Part shown: piece by piece, positions 53,795-63,584 of the stretch
Position numbering within the stretch: the stretch's first letter is position 1
Layout of the letters: each line of letters opens with the position of its first letter
From: Phytohabitans sp036906915
Lineage (GTDB): Bacteria > Actinomycetota > Actinomycetes > Mycobacteriales > Micromonosporaceae
NCBI RefSeq assembly: GCF_036906915.1
Contig: NZ_JBAKHX010000043.1
Span: 1-63,996 of the forward strand
Direction of reading: 5' to 3'
Length of the DNA stretch: 63,996 nt
The notes under the pieces: model-generated
What the model was told of the DNA's origin: nothing
The model's input: only the letters and a program-made list of their open reading frames with translations
Database searches by the model: none
Program-made: the position numbers and the translations under genes

Positions 53795-54646
53795 ATGACA
53801 CAGTCCAGCATCCTGGTGACCGGCGCGACGGGAAATGTCGGCGGCGCGGTGGTGACCCAACTGCACGCGGCGAACGTGCCCGTGCGGGCGCTGGTGAGAG
53901 GGGAGGCGGACTTCCCGGAAGGTGTGCAGGCGGTACGCGGCGATCTCGGTGATCCCGCGTCGTTGGACACGGCTCTGGAAGGCGTCGATTCGGTCTTCCT
54001 GGTGTGGCCGTTCCTGAGCGCCGATGGCGCGTCGGACGTGATCGACGCGATCGGGAAGCGCGCCCGACGGGTGGTGTACCTGTCGTCCGAAGGGGTCGGG
54101 AGCGGGCAGGAGAAGCCGGGCGAGGCGATCACCATGTTCCACACGGAGCTGGAGCGGCTGATCGAGGCATCGGGCCTGGAGTGGACGGCGCTGCGGCCCA
54201 CTGGATTCGCGAGCAACACGCTGGGCTGGGCGGAGGAAATCCGCACTACCGGTACGGTACGGGCGCCGCTGGCAAGGCTGGCCCGCCCGCTGATCCACGA
54301 GGCGGACATGGCCGCGGTCGCCGTTCAGGCGCTAACGACCGACACCCTGCTCGGCTCCCGCCCCCTGATCACCGGCCCCGAACTGATCACCCAGGAACGG
54401 CAGGTGGCGCTGATCAGCGAGGCGATCGGGCGTCCGGTGCGGTTCGAGGAAATCGCACTGGACGAGGCCATCGAGCAGATGAAGGCCGCGGGCTACCCGG
54501 CAGAGCTGGTGGAGGCCGTAATGCCGGCCCAGGCGGAGATGCTCGACAAACCGGAGCCCGTCAACGATGAAGTGGAGCGCATCACGGGCACTCCGGCCCG
54601 ATCCTTCCGGGAGTGGGCGGTGGACCACGCGGCGGACTTCCGCTGA
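53795..54646 (+). CDS. NmrA-like NAD(P)-binding protein
   Basis: 283 residues from an ATG with GAGGAG upstream. The Rossmann motif is VTGATGNVGGAVV. It belongs to the atypical SDR NmrA/HSCARG/QOR2-like group: quinone reductase or redox sensor. No catalytic YxxxK is evident. Isolated gene; function inferred by family only. Confidence 0.85.
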   Translation: MTQSSILVTGATGNVGGAVVTQLHAANVPVRALVRGEADFPEGVQAVRGDLGDPASLDTALEGVDSVFLVWPFLSADGASDVIDAIGKRARRVVYLSSEGVGSGQEKPGEAITMFHTELERLIEASGLEWTALRPTGFASNTLGWAEEIRTTGTVRAPLARLARPLIHEADMAAVAVQALTTDTLLGSRPLITGPELITQERQVALISEAIGRPVRFEEIALDEAIEQMKAAGYPAELVEAVMPAQAEMLDKPEPVNDEVERITGTPARSFREWAVDHAADFR

Positions 54647-54761
54647 GAGGGACGTCAATACACACCTCGTGGATGTGGTGTGGGAGGCCAGTGCATGTCA
54701 TGCCTACTCGATGTAGCCCATCTCGGGATCGACCTGCGAGAGGAAGGTACGTATCACTACC

Positions 54762-55085
54762 TCATGGTGGGCCATGCTTGATCTGTCCGCGTATCCGAAA
54801 ATCTGCCTCCATCCGGGCGCGGGAGGTCAACGCGGCCTGCCCGTCCACCCCAGCGGTCGCGCGACCAGCATTGAGCTGCGTCACCTGCCGCACGCTGACC
54901 AGCGTGTTCGACAAGCTCCGCAGCATCATCTTCTGCAGGTTCCTGACCGCAGCCAGGTCCCCGACCTTCGACGCCTTGAAGATCCTTTGCCGTAGCCGCC
55001 GTACTTGTCCCTCGTGCACGGGCCACGCGACCGTGTCCCAGCCGAGGTCCTCGTCCTCCGGTCCGTTCGCTCCGAGAGCCGCCAT
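54762..55085 (-). pseudogene. Group II intron reverse transcriptase, N-terminal fragment
   Basis: 107 codons on the minus strand include VRRLRQRIFKASKVGDLAAV and NTLVSVRQVTQLNAGRATAG, the N-terminal portion of group II intron reverse transcriptases. It stops after a short unrelated tail and lacks all catalytic RT motifs. Part of a truncated intron described next. Confidence 0.75.
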
Positions 55086-55400
55086 CGCTGTTCAAAGGCT
55101 CACCCGCCACACGTCAGCCTGCTTTCGCAGCCGGGCGGCAGGCCCGGTCTCCGGCCAGTTACACGTGAACCCACCGGCGAGAAGGGCCGATGTGTCACGC
55201 GATCTCGCCTTCCCGCTGCCTTTCAGCTGCCGGCGTTCGCTTCTTGGGCGTCCTGTTCCCGCCACGGGATTCCGCCTCCCTCACGGTCGGCCTACCACCA
55301 CACCACACGTGATGGACCTGACGGGGTTTCCACGTTCCGCACGCATGAGACTCGACCGGGCCGGGTGCCAGCTTTACCCCGGGAGCAGCAGGTTGCGAGC
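54800..55400 (-). mobile_element. Truncated group II intron (5' portion)
   Basis: Minus-strand sequence upstream of the RT fragment (about 55086-55400) has features of group II intron domain I, such as GTGCGGAACGTGG and GAGGGAGGCGGAATCCCG. The 3' half, domain V and most of the RT are missing. Exact 5' border is uncertain. Confidence 0.6.
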
Positions 55401-55448
55401 GGTCTGCGGCAGTTGAGGAAGTCTCGGTTCTAGTATCCTGGTGCCGTC

Positions 55449-56195
55449 ATGAATGAGGCTGATTTCTATACAGGTCTAGTTGTTGAGGCGTACGCGAGGC
55501 TCAAATCTTCGGATTTCGACCCCGAGCCATACGTCGCATTCGTCGAAGCCACAGGGCAACCAGCGTTGGAGATCGGGTGCGGGGATGGTAACCCCCTCCT
55601 CACGCTGCGACGTCGAGGTTTGGAGGTCGAAGGTGTCGACTCCTCCGCTGACATGCTCGAACGGTGTCGGCTCAACGCCGCAGCGCTCGGCGTAGACGTC
55701 ATTCTCCATCGACAGCTGATGCAGGAACTGGCAGTACCCCGACGGTTCCGTTCCATCTACCTCGCGGGTCCCACCTTCAACCTCCTGCCCGACGACACGA
55801 CTGCCCTGCAGACGCTACGTGCTATCCGCGACCACCTGACCGAGGACGGTGTGGCGCTCATACCTCTGTGGATCCCCGGGCCCACACCGCAGGAGGAACT
55901 GGGGGTTGCCCGTGAGGCTGTCGGGGAAGACGGCGCGCTCCTGCGATACACACCCGTCTCGGAGAGCTATGACAAGGCCGCACGGACCCGCACCACCATG
56001 ACACTCTACGAGCGGATCACTCCGGTAGGTTCCGAGAAGGCCGAACGTGAATGGATCCTACACTGGTACTTCCCCGAGCAGTTCCGGTCGATGTGTGCAG
56101 AAGCCGGCCTCCGCATCATCCGACTCGTGGATAGCGAGGGCAGACCAGTCACTCCGGCGGCAACGGATTTCACCGTTAGCGTTCAGCGTCAATAG
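55449..56195 (+). CDS. SAM-dependent class I methyltransferase
   Basis: 248 residues. The Rossmann motif is ALEIGCGDGNPLL, followed by VEGVDSSADMLERC. Target unknown. The gene is lower in GC than its neighbours and sits in the decay zone, hinting at transfer. Confidence 0.85.
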   Translation: MNEADFYTGLVVEAYARLKSSDFDPEPYVAFVEATGQPALEIGCGDGNPLLTLRRRGLEVEGVDSSADMLERCRLNAAALGVDVILHRQLMQELAVPRRFRSIYLAGPTFNLLPDDTTALQTLRAIRDHLTEDGVALIPLWIPGPTPQEELGVAREAVGEDGALLRYTPVSESYDKAARTRTTMTLYERITPVGSEKAEREWILHWYFPEQFRSMCAEAGLRIIRLVDSEGRPVTPAATDFTVSVQRQ

Positions 56196-56356
56196 CGAAG
56201 CCGAATCGCATTCATCGCCCCGCTTCGACACGGTCAACTTAGCATGATCGAGGGCGCTCACATCGGCATGACCGAGCGTCGGGCCTTCAGATCTCCATAA
56301 CGTTAGGCAACGATCGACCAGCGGCAGATCCGCGCTCGTTACCGTGGAGATCGGGG

Positions 56357-56782
56357 CTACACGCCGTCGAAACCGCGATAGGTGCCGGACTCGTCCACTG
56401 CGTCGGCGAACTCGTTGAAGTCCATGTTTGCGATGCTGAGGTTGGCCGAGACGTCGGCATACCATCGGGGCGGCACTCGGAACGTCCGACCGGGCTCGTC
56501 GTACAGATCGACAGCGAGCAGCGGGCGCTCGGGGTCGCTCATGGTGGTTGCATCCGCAATGAATAGGTAGGTCAGCTTGTCGTCGTCGGCCGCGGCTGTG
56601 TCGGCATCGACCAGGGCCTGCATGGTGACGCCGAGGAAGCGGTTGTCGCTGACATAGGTCGCACCGTCGGTGCCTATGACGGTCTGGATCTCCACCCAGG
56701 CAGCGTCGTCCGTGAAGTCGGTTCGCAGGACGAGCGAGCTCAGATCGTCTGGTTGAGGCAGCGACAGCACGCCGACGATCAT
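56357..56782 (-). CDS. DUF6924-like protein
   Basis: 141 residues, acidic and soluble, with LVLRTDFTDDAAW near residues 17-29 and the C-terminal IANMDFNEFADAVDESGTYRG typical of DUF6924 proteins. Function unknown. Confidence 0.7.
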   Translation of the reverse strand: MIVGVLSLPQPDDLSSLVLRTDFTDDAAWVEIQTVIGTDGATYVSDNRFLGVTMQALVDADTAAADDDKLTYLFIADATTMSDPERPLLAVDLYDEPGRTFRVPPRWYADVSANLSIANMDFNEFADAVDESGTYRGFDGV

Positions 56783-56996
56783 CCCATCTTCAAGGCGTCA
56801 AACTCGCGCGGTGCTGCCGAACCACGTCCCCGACATCACCGCATCCGGACGTCGACCGGCAACTGCTCCTCTCCAGGAGACGAGCGCATTGCGGCTAAAT
56901 GCGGACGCCGTTCAGGATGAGGTGTTGATCCATACTGGCCGGGTGGAAGGTGAACAGCCCGGACACGCGGTGGATGTTCCGCTTCCCGCGGGGAGG

Positions 56997-57208
56997 ATGA
57001 CGCCCGGCGTCGTCCGGCGGGGCGGGCGGTTGCTGCGCCCGATGGGCTCTTGGTCCGGCGCCGTGCACGAGTCGTCTCACACGGCGACCTCGGCCCGTGG
57101 AACACCGTCTACCGTGGCGGCGTTCCCGTGGCTTTCATCGACTGGGACTGCGCCGGCCCAGTTGGTCGCCGCCTACTGGCGCACCAACCTGACCATGCGG
57201 TGATCTGA
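56997..57208 (+). pseudogene. APH-type phosphotransferase with internal deletion
   Basis: After GGGAGG an ATG at 56997 reads MTPGVVRRGGRLLRPMGSW, the N-terminus of aminoglycoside/choline-kinase-like phosphotransferases. At about 57068 the sequence jumps, in another frame, to SHGDLGPWNTVYRGGVPVAF and IDWDCAGP, the catalytic and metal-binding region. The roughly 130 residues between are deleted. Not functional. Confidence 0.65.
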
Positions 57209-57483
57209 TTGCGGCTCGCTGGCGGCTTGTCGGTGCTGGCGTAGCGGTTCGGCCAGGTCGCGGGCCTGGTCTGGGGTGAGCTGGATGGTGACGCCGAACT
57301 CGGCGCCCATCTGGCCTACCGCGAAGACCGCGCCGACACCTACCGGCGACTCAACGCCGAAGAGTGCTTCATCCAGGTGCCGTGACGGCGCGGACGTCCG
57401 TCACGCGCCTGGAGGAACTGCGACCTCACCGATTACCACCGGCTTTTCACCCGTGGATCGAAACTTTGTCACCTGCATACCGT
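57209..57483. other. Remnant-bearing intergenic stretch
   Basis: A minus-strand frame around 57190-57310 reads GAEFGVTIQLTPDQARDLA, like small conserved actinobacterial proteins, without start or stop context. A plus-strand frame ending at 57385 (YREDRADTYRRLNAEE) is also protein-like. Both appear to be fragments. Confidence 0.35.
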
Positions 57484-58248
57484 CTACGGTTTGACCGCGA
57501 TCCGCCCTGGCCCGATGGGTACCAGTAGTAGGGGTGCGCCGGTTTTCTCGACGAATTCGTCGACCGCTTGCCGAGCGCCCTGGAACGTACCATAGTCATC
57601 GATGATCAAAACACCACCGGATGCCAGTCGTTCGTAGAGGGATTCGAGCTCATGGCGGGTGGATTCGTACCAGTCCGTGTCCAGGCGCAATATCGCGATC
57701 TTGTCCGGAGCCTGCGCGGGCAACGTCGACTCAACGGCGCCCTTGACGTAATGAATCCTGTCCTGTGGGTACGGAATCGCCTCGAAACCCTGCTTTACGT
57801 CCTCGAGGCTTGCGATTGCCCAGATCCTCGCCGTTTTCGGTTGGCTGGCCAGCAGATCGGCGGCCGGCCTGCCGCCGTAGGTGCGATCCTTATCGGTCGG
57901 CGGTGTCATTCCCTCGAAGGTGTCGAAGAGGTAGAGATCGCGCGACGTATCGCCGATTGAGAGCAGCGTCCGCGCGACCACATGCATGCTGCCGCCCCGC
58001 CATACCCCGCACTCCACGATCGCGCCGGAGATGTCGTGCTGCACGACGTACCGGGTGGCGAGGTAGAGAGCGTACGACTTTTCCTTCCGCGTCATCGTAT
58101 ATGGACGTGCGGAACGCAGAATAGGGCGCGCCATCTCGTCGTAGTCGGCGGGAAACTCAGCCTTGGGGGCTCCGTTGCGGACGATCATGTATCCCGTAGT
58201 CTTCGCGAGTGCATCATTGACGCGGGTACTCCATTGCATGGCCGACAT
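57484..58248 (-). CDS. TylF/MycF-type O-methyltransferase
   Basis: 254 residues. The SAM-binding region is GAIVECGVWRGGSMHVVA and the family motif LFDTFEGMTPP and LRLDTDWYEST are present. These enzymes are Mg-dependent sugar O-methyltransferases of macrolide and surface-glycan pathways. Proximity to nucleotide-sugar genes suggests methylation of a surface sugar. Confidence 0.88.
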   Translation of the reverse strand: MSAMQWSTRVNDALAKTTGYMIVRNGAPKAEFPADYDEMARPILRSARPYTMTRKEKSYALYLATRYVVQHDISGAIVECGVWRGGSMHVVARTLLSIGDTSRDLYLFDTFEGMTPPTDKDRTYGGRPAADLLASQPKTARIWAIASLEDVKQGFEAIPYPQDRIHYVKGAVESTLPAQAPDKIAILRLDTDWYESTRHELESLYERLASGGVLIIDDYGTFQGARQAVDEFVEKTGAPLLLVPIGPGRIAVKP

Positions 58249-58352
58249 GCTACTTCTGGACCTCGCGGCACCGCCAGCCTCACACGCTCATCCATGTGGG
58301 CTACGGGACGGTATTTGATAACGTGAAAGTGCCCCTGATTTGCCACTGCCGG

Positions 58353-58874
58353 TTAGCGTCGGTGATCTCGTCGTCGAGCCAGACGAACGACCGTCCTGCC
58401 GCCCGCCGCGTTAGTGGCACGGTCTTCCAGTGCACCCATTTTGCGGTCGTCATCGGCGTCGGATCTCGTCAGTCGCCGCCACTCAACCTGCAGGCGGCGG
58501 ATCTCGTCCCGGCCGTGGGCCCCGGGCGCGGGTGTGTCGTCGCCGGCGGAGACCTGCTGCCACGGAATTGCTTCGAGCTGCCGGTACAGGCCGGGCTGGT
58601 TCCGTTTCACGATACAGATGTAGGCGGCGTTGTTCGTGTGGACGAGCCAGTCGGCGTGCTCGTGTTGGGTGTGCAGCGCGTCCGCCGTCAAGACAGTCCG
58701 GGTCAGGTCGAGGCCGCGCCGCAGCGACCGGAACGCGGTGATCTCGTTGGTCTTGCCCGCGACGTGGACCTGGCCGAGCACCGCCCCGGTGGCGTGGTCC
58801 ATCACCGCGAGCAGATGCACCTGACCGCCTGGTCGGCCGCGTGGGCGCTGTCCTGTGCGGGGCGTGACCGGCAT
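58353..58874 (-). mobile_element. ISAs1-type transposase remnant
   Basis: 174 codons covering the central part of an ISAs1-family transposase: QVHLLAVMDHATGAVLGQ, TADALHTQHEHADWL and AYICIVKRNQPGLY. Both ends are missing and no inverted repeats are seen. It borders the nucleotide-sugar cluster directly. Confidence 0.8.
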
Positions 58875-58885
58875 AATCCGGTCCT

Positions 58886-60088
58886 ATGGTCGAAGCAACA
58901 CAATTCACCACAGACGTCTGCATAGTCGGCGGATGTGGCCGGGTCGGTCTTCCTCTCGGCATCGCACTGGCGTCGCGCGGCTTGTCGGTGGCGCTGTACG
59001 ACATCAACGCTGCCGTAGTCGACACGGTCAACGCAGGGCGGCTGCCGTTCGAGGAGGAGGGCGCCGGTCCGGTTCTGGCCGAGGTGGTGGCCGACGGCCG
59101 GTTGCGGGCGTCGGCCGACCCGGTCGCGGTGGGCTCCGCCGAGCACGTCGTCGTGGTGGTCGGTACGCCGGTCGACGAGCACCTGAACCCCGATCCGGGC
59201 GCGGTGCCGAGGGCCTTGGAACGCTGCGCCGACCAACTCCGTGACGGGCACCTGGTCATGTTGCGGTCCACTGTGTACCCGGGTGTGACAGCGCTCACCG
59301 AGAAGTTGCTGGCCGGCAAGGGCATCGATGTCGACGTGGCGTTCTGCCCGGAGCGGATCGCCGAGGGGAAGGCGATGACCGAGCTGTTTGAGCTGCCGCA
59401 GATCGTCGCGGCCCGTACGCCGCGGGCGGTGCAGCGGGCTGAGAAGGTGTTCCGGCACCTGACCGACCAGATCGTCACGCTGGAGCCGGAGGAGGCGGAG
59501 CTGGCCAAGCTGTTCACTAACACGTGGCGCTATATCAAGTTCGCCACGGCCAACCAGTTTTGGATGATGGCCAACGACTTCGGACTGGATTACGCGCGGA
59601 TCCGGCACGCCATCACGTACGACTATCCGCGCGCGGCCGACCTGCCGATGCCGGGATTCGCGGCCGGGCCGTGCCTGTTCAAGGACACGATGCAGCTGGC
59701 GGCGTTCAACCGCAACAACTTCGTGCTGGGTCATTCGGCCATGCTGATCAACGAGGGCCTGCCGCTCTATCTGGTGTCGCGGCTGGAGGAGCAGTTCGAC
59801 CTGCCGTCTGCGACGGTGGGCATCCTGGGTATGGCGTTCAAGGGTGGCAGCGACGACCCGCGCGAGTCGCTGGCATACAAACTACGCAAGATCATTTCTT
59901 TGAAGGCGCGGGAGACACTGTGCACCGACCCGTACATCGCCGACGACCGGTTCCTGCCCCTTAACGAGGTGCTGGACCGGGCGGACCTGCTGGTGATCGC
60001 CTGCCCGCATGCGCAGTACCAGGACCTAGTCACGGACAAGCCGGTGATCGACATGTGGGGCCTCACCGGGCGGGGCGTGCGGGTATGA
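58886..60088 (+). CDS. Nucleotide-sugar 6-dehydrogenase
   Basis: 400 residues of the UDP-glucose/GDP-mannose/UDP-ManNAc dehydrogenase family. NAD motif VGGCGRVGLPLG; active-site Cys in AAGPCLFKDTMQL; C-terminal domain GILGMAFKGGSDDPRES. Twofold oxidation of a sugar nucleotide to the uronate is expected; sugar identity is not fixed. It overlaps the glycosyltransferase by four bases (ATGA). Confidence 0.9.
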   Translation: MVEATQFTTDVCIVGGCGRVGLPLGIALASRGLSVALYDINAAVVDTVNAGRLPFEEEGAGPVLAEVVADGRLRASADPVAVGSAEHVVVVVGTPVDEHLNPDPGAVPRALERCADQLRDGHLVMLRSTVYPGVTALTEKLLAGKGIDVDVAFCPERIAEGKAMTELFELPQIVAARTPRAVQRAEKVFRHLTDQIVTLEPEEAELAKLFTNTWRYIKFATANQFWMMANDFGLDYARIRHAITYDYPRAADLPMPGFAAGPCLFKDTMQLAAFNRNNFVLGHSAMLINEGLPLYLVSRLEEQFDLPSATVGILGMAFKGGSDDPRESLAYKLRKIISLKARETLCTDPYIADDRFLPLNEVLDRADLLVIACPHAQYQDLVTDKPVIDMWGLTGRGVRV

Positions 60089-60861
60089 AGGTTCGCGTCT
60101 CGGTGGTCATCCCGGTCTACAACGAGGGCGAGGCGATCCTGCGCTACCTCGACCGGATCCTGCGCGACGTGATACTGCCTGCCGAGATCCTGATCGTGCA
60201 CGACATGCCGGAGGACACCACCGTGCCATACGCGGAGCAGGTCGCCCGCGTCGACCCGCGCGTGCGTCCGCTGCTGAACACCTACGGGTTCGGCCCGGCC
60301 AACGCGATCCGGTTCGGCATCGACCAGGCCCGCGCCCCGGTGGCGGTGGTGACCATGGCCGACGGGTCGAACGACCCGCGGCAGATCGACGACCTGGCCC
60401 GTCTGGTCGCCCGGGGCGTCGCCGTGGCGGCCGCGTCGCGGTACATGCCTGGCGGGCAGCAGGTCGGCGGCCCCCGGCTGAAGCGGATGATGTCGCGGTG
60501 GGCGGGGCGCTCGCTGCACACGTTCGCCCGGGTCGGCACGCGCGACGCGACGAACAGCTTCAAGGCGTACGACACGCAGTTCGTCCGCGACGTCGGCATC
60601 GAGTCGCGCACCGGCTTCGAGATCGGCCTGGAGTTGACCGCCAAGGCCACCCGGCTGCGGCTGCCGGTGGCGGAGATCCCGACCATTTGGCTCGACCGGC
60701 AGCTCGGCGAGTCGCGCTTCGACCTCGGCCGGTTCCTGCCCTCTTACCTGAAGTGGTATTTCTTCGCCTTCGGCCGCAAGCTGACCGCGGCGAAGATCGT
60801 GGCACAACGTGAGATCCCATCGGAAGAGCAGATTCGTGAGGAGAGCAACGCAGTTGGCTAA
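60085..60861 (+). CDS. GT2-family glycosyltransferase
   Basis: 258 residues from the ATG at 60085. GT-A fold with SVVIPVYNEGEAI and a DxD-like MADGSNDPRQ. Closest in style to dolichol-phosphate mannosyltransferase-like GT2 enzymes, with a C-terminal amphipathic end. Probably transfers a sugar to a lipid carrier. Couples with flanking genes by short overlaps. Confidence 0.87.
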   Translation: MKVRVSVVIPVYNEGEAILRYLDRILRDVILPAEILIVHDMPEDTTVPYAEQVARVDPRVRPLLNTYGFGPANAIRFGIDQARAPVAVVTMADGSNDPRQIDDLARLVARGVAVAAASRYMPGGQQVGGPRLKRMMSRWAGRSLHTFARVGTRDATNSFKAYDTQFVRDVGIESRTGFEIGLELTAKATRLRLPVAEIPTIWLDRQLGESRFDLGRFLPSYLKWYFFAFGRKLTAAKIVAQREIPSEEQIREESNAVG

Positions 60862-61879
60862 GATCCTGGTAACCGGTTCGGCCGGCTTCATCGGCGGCTA
60901 CGTGGTCGAGGAGCTGCTGGACCGCGGCCACGAGGTGGTCGGGCTGGACAACTACTCCAAGTACGGCCCGGTCACCCACAGCTACGACGGCAACCCGCGC
61001 TACCACTTCGTCGGGGGTGACGCCCGCGACGTCGACCTGATGACGAAACTCCTCACCGACTGCGACCACTTCATCGCCGGCGCCGCCATGATCGGCGGGA
61101 TCTCCTACTTCCACACGTACGCGTACGACCTGCTGGCCACCAACGAACGCATCATGGCTGCCTCCTGCGACGCGGCGATCGCCGCGCACCGCGACGGGCG
61201 GCTGCAGAAGGTCACCTACATGTCCTCGTCAATGGTGTTCGAGTCAACCACGCACTGGCCGTCGGCCGAGGGCGACGAGCGGACCATCCCACCGCCGCTG
61301 TCCTCATACGGCTTCCAGAAGCTGGCCGTCGAGTACTACGCGCGGGCAGCCTGGGAGCAGTACCAGCTGCCATATACGATCGTGAGGCCGTTCAACTGCG
61401 TCGGCGTCGGCGAGGGGCGCGCGCTGGGCGAGGCCGAGGTGCTCTCCGGCAACGTCAAGCTCGCCATGTCACACGTGGTGCCCGACCTCGTACAGAAGAT
61501 CGTCAAGGGCCAGGACCCGCTACACATCCTCGGCGAGGGCCACCAGGTACGCCACTACACGTACGGCGGCGATCTGGCCCGCGGCATCGTCACCGCGATG
61601 GAACACCCGGCCGCGGTCGGCAAGGACTTCAACCTCTCCACCGCCGAGTCCACCACCGTGCTAGAACTGGCCGAAGTGATCTGGCGCAAGATCAAAGGCC
61701 CCGACGTCCCGTTCCGCTACGTCTGCGACAAACCCTTCGAATACGACGTCCAGAAGCGCGTCCCCGACGTCCGCAAGGCCCGCGAGGTGCTCGGCTTCGA
61801 GGCGACCACGTCACTCGACGACATGCTCGACGAGGTCATCCCCTGGGTCACCCAAGCCGTCAACGACAACCGACTCTAG
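60854..61879 (+). CDS. NAD-dependent sugar epimerase/dehydratase
   Basis: 341 residues from a TTG at 60854, overlapping the upstream gene by eight bases; GTG 60836 is an alternative. NAD motif VTGSAGFIGGYV; catalytic SSYGFQKLAVEYYA (YxxxK). Extended SDR of the UDP-glucose epimerase/dehydratase type. Acts with the adjacent dehydrogenase and GT2 in nucleotide-sugar supply. Confidence 0.9.
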   Translation: MAKILVTGSAGFIGGYVVEELLDRGHEVVGLDNYSKYGPVTHSYDGNPRYHFVGGDARDVDLMTKLLTDCDHFIAGAAMIGGISYFHTYAYDLLATNERIMAASCDAAIAAHRDGRLQKVTYMSSSMVFESTTHWPSAEGDERTIPPPLSSYGFQKLAVEYYARAAWEQYQLPYTIVRPFNCVGVGEGRALGEAEVLSGNVKLAMSHVVPDLVQKIVKGQDPLHILGEGHQVRHYTYGGDLARGIVTAMEHPAAVGKDFNLSTAESTTVLELAEVIWRKIKGPDVPFRYVCDKPFEYDVQKRVPDVRKAREVLGFEATTSLDDMLDEVIPWVTQAVNDNRL

Positions 61880-62171
61880 GCTCACCGGCTCTCCTCGCTC
61901 CCCCGCCGATCAGCCCAGGACCAACGAACGATAGGCAACCTCGTCGACAACGGCCTCGGCGAGCGGCGCGCACTGGCCCTTAATCGGGCCTGGGTGTGTC
62001 CTGCTAGAAGGGGTCATCGCAAGTCGGCAGATTGGCGCATATCGCGACGATGACGTTGGCGGGCAGGTCGCAGATGACGGTCACTGGGCGTGGTCGAATT
62101 GGCTCGGCTGGAAGGCTCTAGTTGCGCCACCGCCCATCGCCATCGGCCGCCGCGACGACGGCGCCCATGCG

Positions 62172-63584
62172 TCAGCGCAGACGGTCACATGGGAGCCGGA
62201 CTGTCCCCCAGATATTGTGCCGGGGACCGGACAACACGACGATCGAGCTCAGAGACGGCTCGGCCTTGCATCGCACGGTGGCCTGTCGCACCTGCGCCGT
62301 CCATGACGGCACGCGCTTGGTGCGCGTGCTGTCGAGCCGATAGTTGGCCAGCGAGACGACGACCAGCAGCGTCGAGAGCGCGACGATCGGAGCGGCGGCG
62401 GTCGGCCGCGTCGGGCGCATCAGCGCAACAAGCACCACGATTACTAGCGGCATCGACGCCACCAGATAACGATCGGGCACACTGCCGATGAGCGTCACCT
62501 GGACGCCGAAGATGGCGACCGCATGCACGCTTGCCACCGCGGCCAAAGGCCAGACCGGCAGGCTCCGCCGAGATACGGCCACGCCGGCAGCGGCGACCAC
62601 CACGCCCCACGCCAGCAGGATCAGCGCCAGGTGCTCACCATGATGCACCACCTTGCCTCGGATCCACGCCTCGCCGAGAACCGAGACCGGAAGCTGGACA
62701 CGCACGAACTCATGGATTACCCACAGAGGATCAATTCGCAGGTAACCGATGCCCCCGCGGTCCGCATCGCCGGCGGCCAGGCCGGCCAGCTGGAAAGCGA
62801 CACCCGCGAAGAGAGCGCCAGCAAGGAGCACACCGGCGCGGTCACGGCGCAGGGCGACACGCGCCACAGCCAGGGGAATCAGTGCCACGACCAGCGTCGT
62901 TGAAAGTGCTATCAGCAGGGCGACTACCGGCGCACCAATCCTCGCGAGGCGGCGAGTCTGAACTTGCAAGAGAAGCCAGAAGAGCGCGTACAACGCGGGA
63001 AACTGCAAGGTGGCGACGTTGTTCGCAGCGGCGCCATGCGCGACGAACTGCACCACAAGCGGCGCGGCGACGAGCAACCGCAAATACGAATCGCGGAGGT
63101 GCGCAGCACTGGCCCCATATACGAGAACGGCCAAGGCCACCGTGGACAGCACCGCCCACCACGTGTTAATCGCCGCCCACCAACTGACCGGGAAAAGAGT
63201 GGTCACCTCGGCCAACAGTCGCGCATAGAGATGGTAATAGCCGTTCAGAGACGTGGTAATGGCATCGAGGGATGCCAGATTGGCAGCATCCCCCAGGAAG
63301 TCGTGCCCATCCTCCGCCCAAATCGAGTCGAGCGCACCCGGCCCTCGCCCGCGCCCCACCGAGTAAGCAACGCCGGCGAACACGGCACCACCCGCTAGCC
63401 AGAGCTTGCGCCGCGTGAGCGGACGCGCCGGCGCCAACGGAAACAGCGCGTCGGCCCACCGGCTCCGCCAGCCAGCTCCAACGGGGCCGGCCGCGCCAAC
63501 CTGAGTCGGAATCGACCCCGACTGACCAGCCGATCGCAGAGTCACATCCACCGGAGACAGCTCGACGCCCATATCACCCCGCAC
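62172..63584 (-). CDS. Polytopic GT-C-like membrane protein
   Basis: 470 residues with about eleven hydrophobic segments. The first large loop carries WAEDGHDFLGDA, an acidic pair in the position used by GT-C lipid-linked sugar transferases. No exact family is recognised. Probably a membrane glycosyltransferase or flippase-like component of the surface glycan. Convergent with the epimerase gene. Confidence 0.72.
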   Translation of the reverse strand: MRGDMGVELSPVDVTLRSAGQSGSIPTQVGAAGPVGAGWRSRWADALFPLAPARPLTRRKLWLAGGAVFAGVAYSVGRGRGPGALDSIWAEDGHDFLGDAANLASLDAITTSLNGYYHLYARLLAEVTTLFPVSWWAAINTWWAVLSTVALAVLVYGASAAHLRDSYLRLLVAAPLVVQFVAHGAAANNVATLQFPALYALFWLLLQVQTRRLARIGAPVVALLIALSTTLVVALIPLAVARVALRRDRAGVLLAGALFAGVAFQLAGLAAGDADRGGIGYLRIDPLWVIHEFVRVQLPVSVLGEAWIRGKVVHHGEHLALILLAWGVVVAAAGVAVSRRSLPVWPLAAVASVHAVAIFGVQVTLIGSVPDRYLVASMPLVIVVLVALMRPTRPTAAAPIVALSTLLVVVSLANYRLDSTRTKRVPSWTAQVRQATVRCKAEPSLSSIVVLSGPRHNIWGTVRLPCDRLR

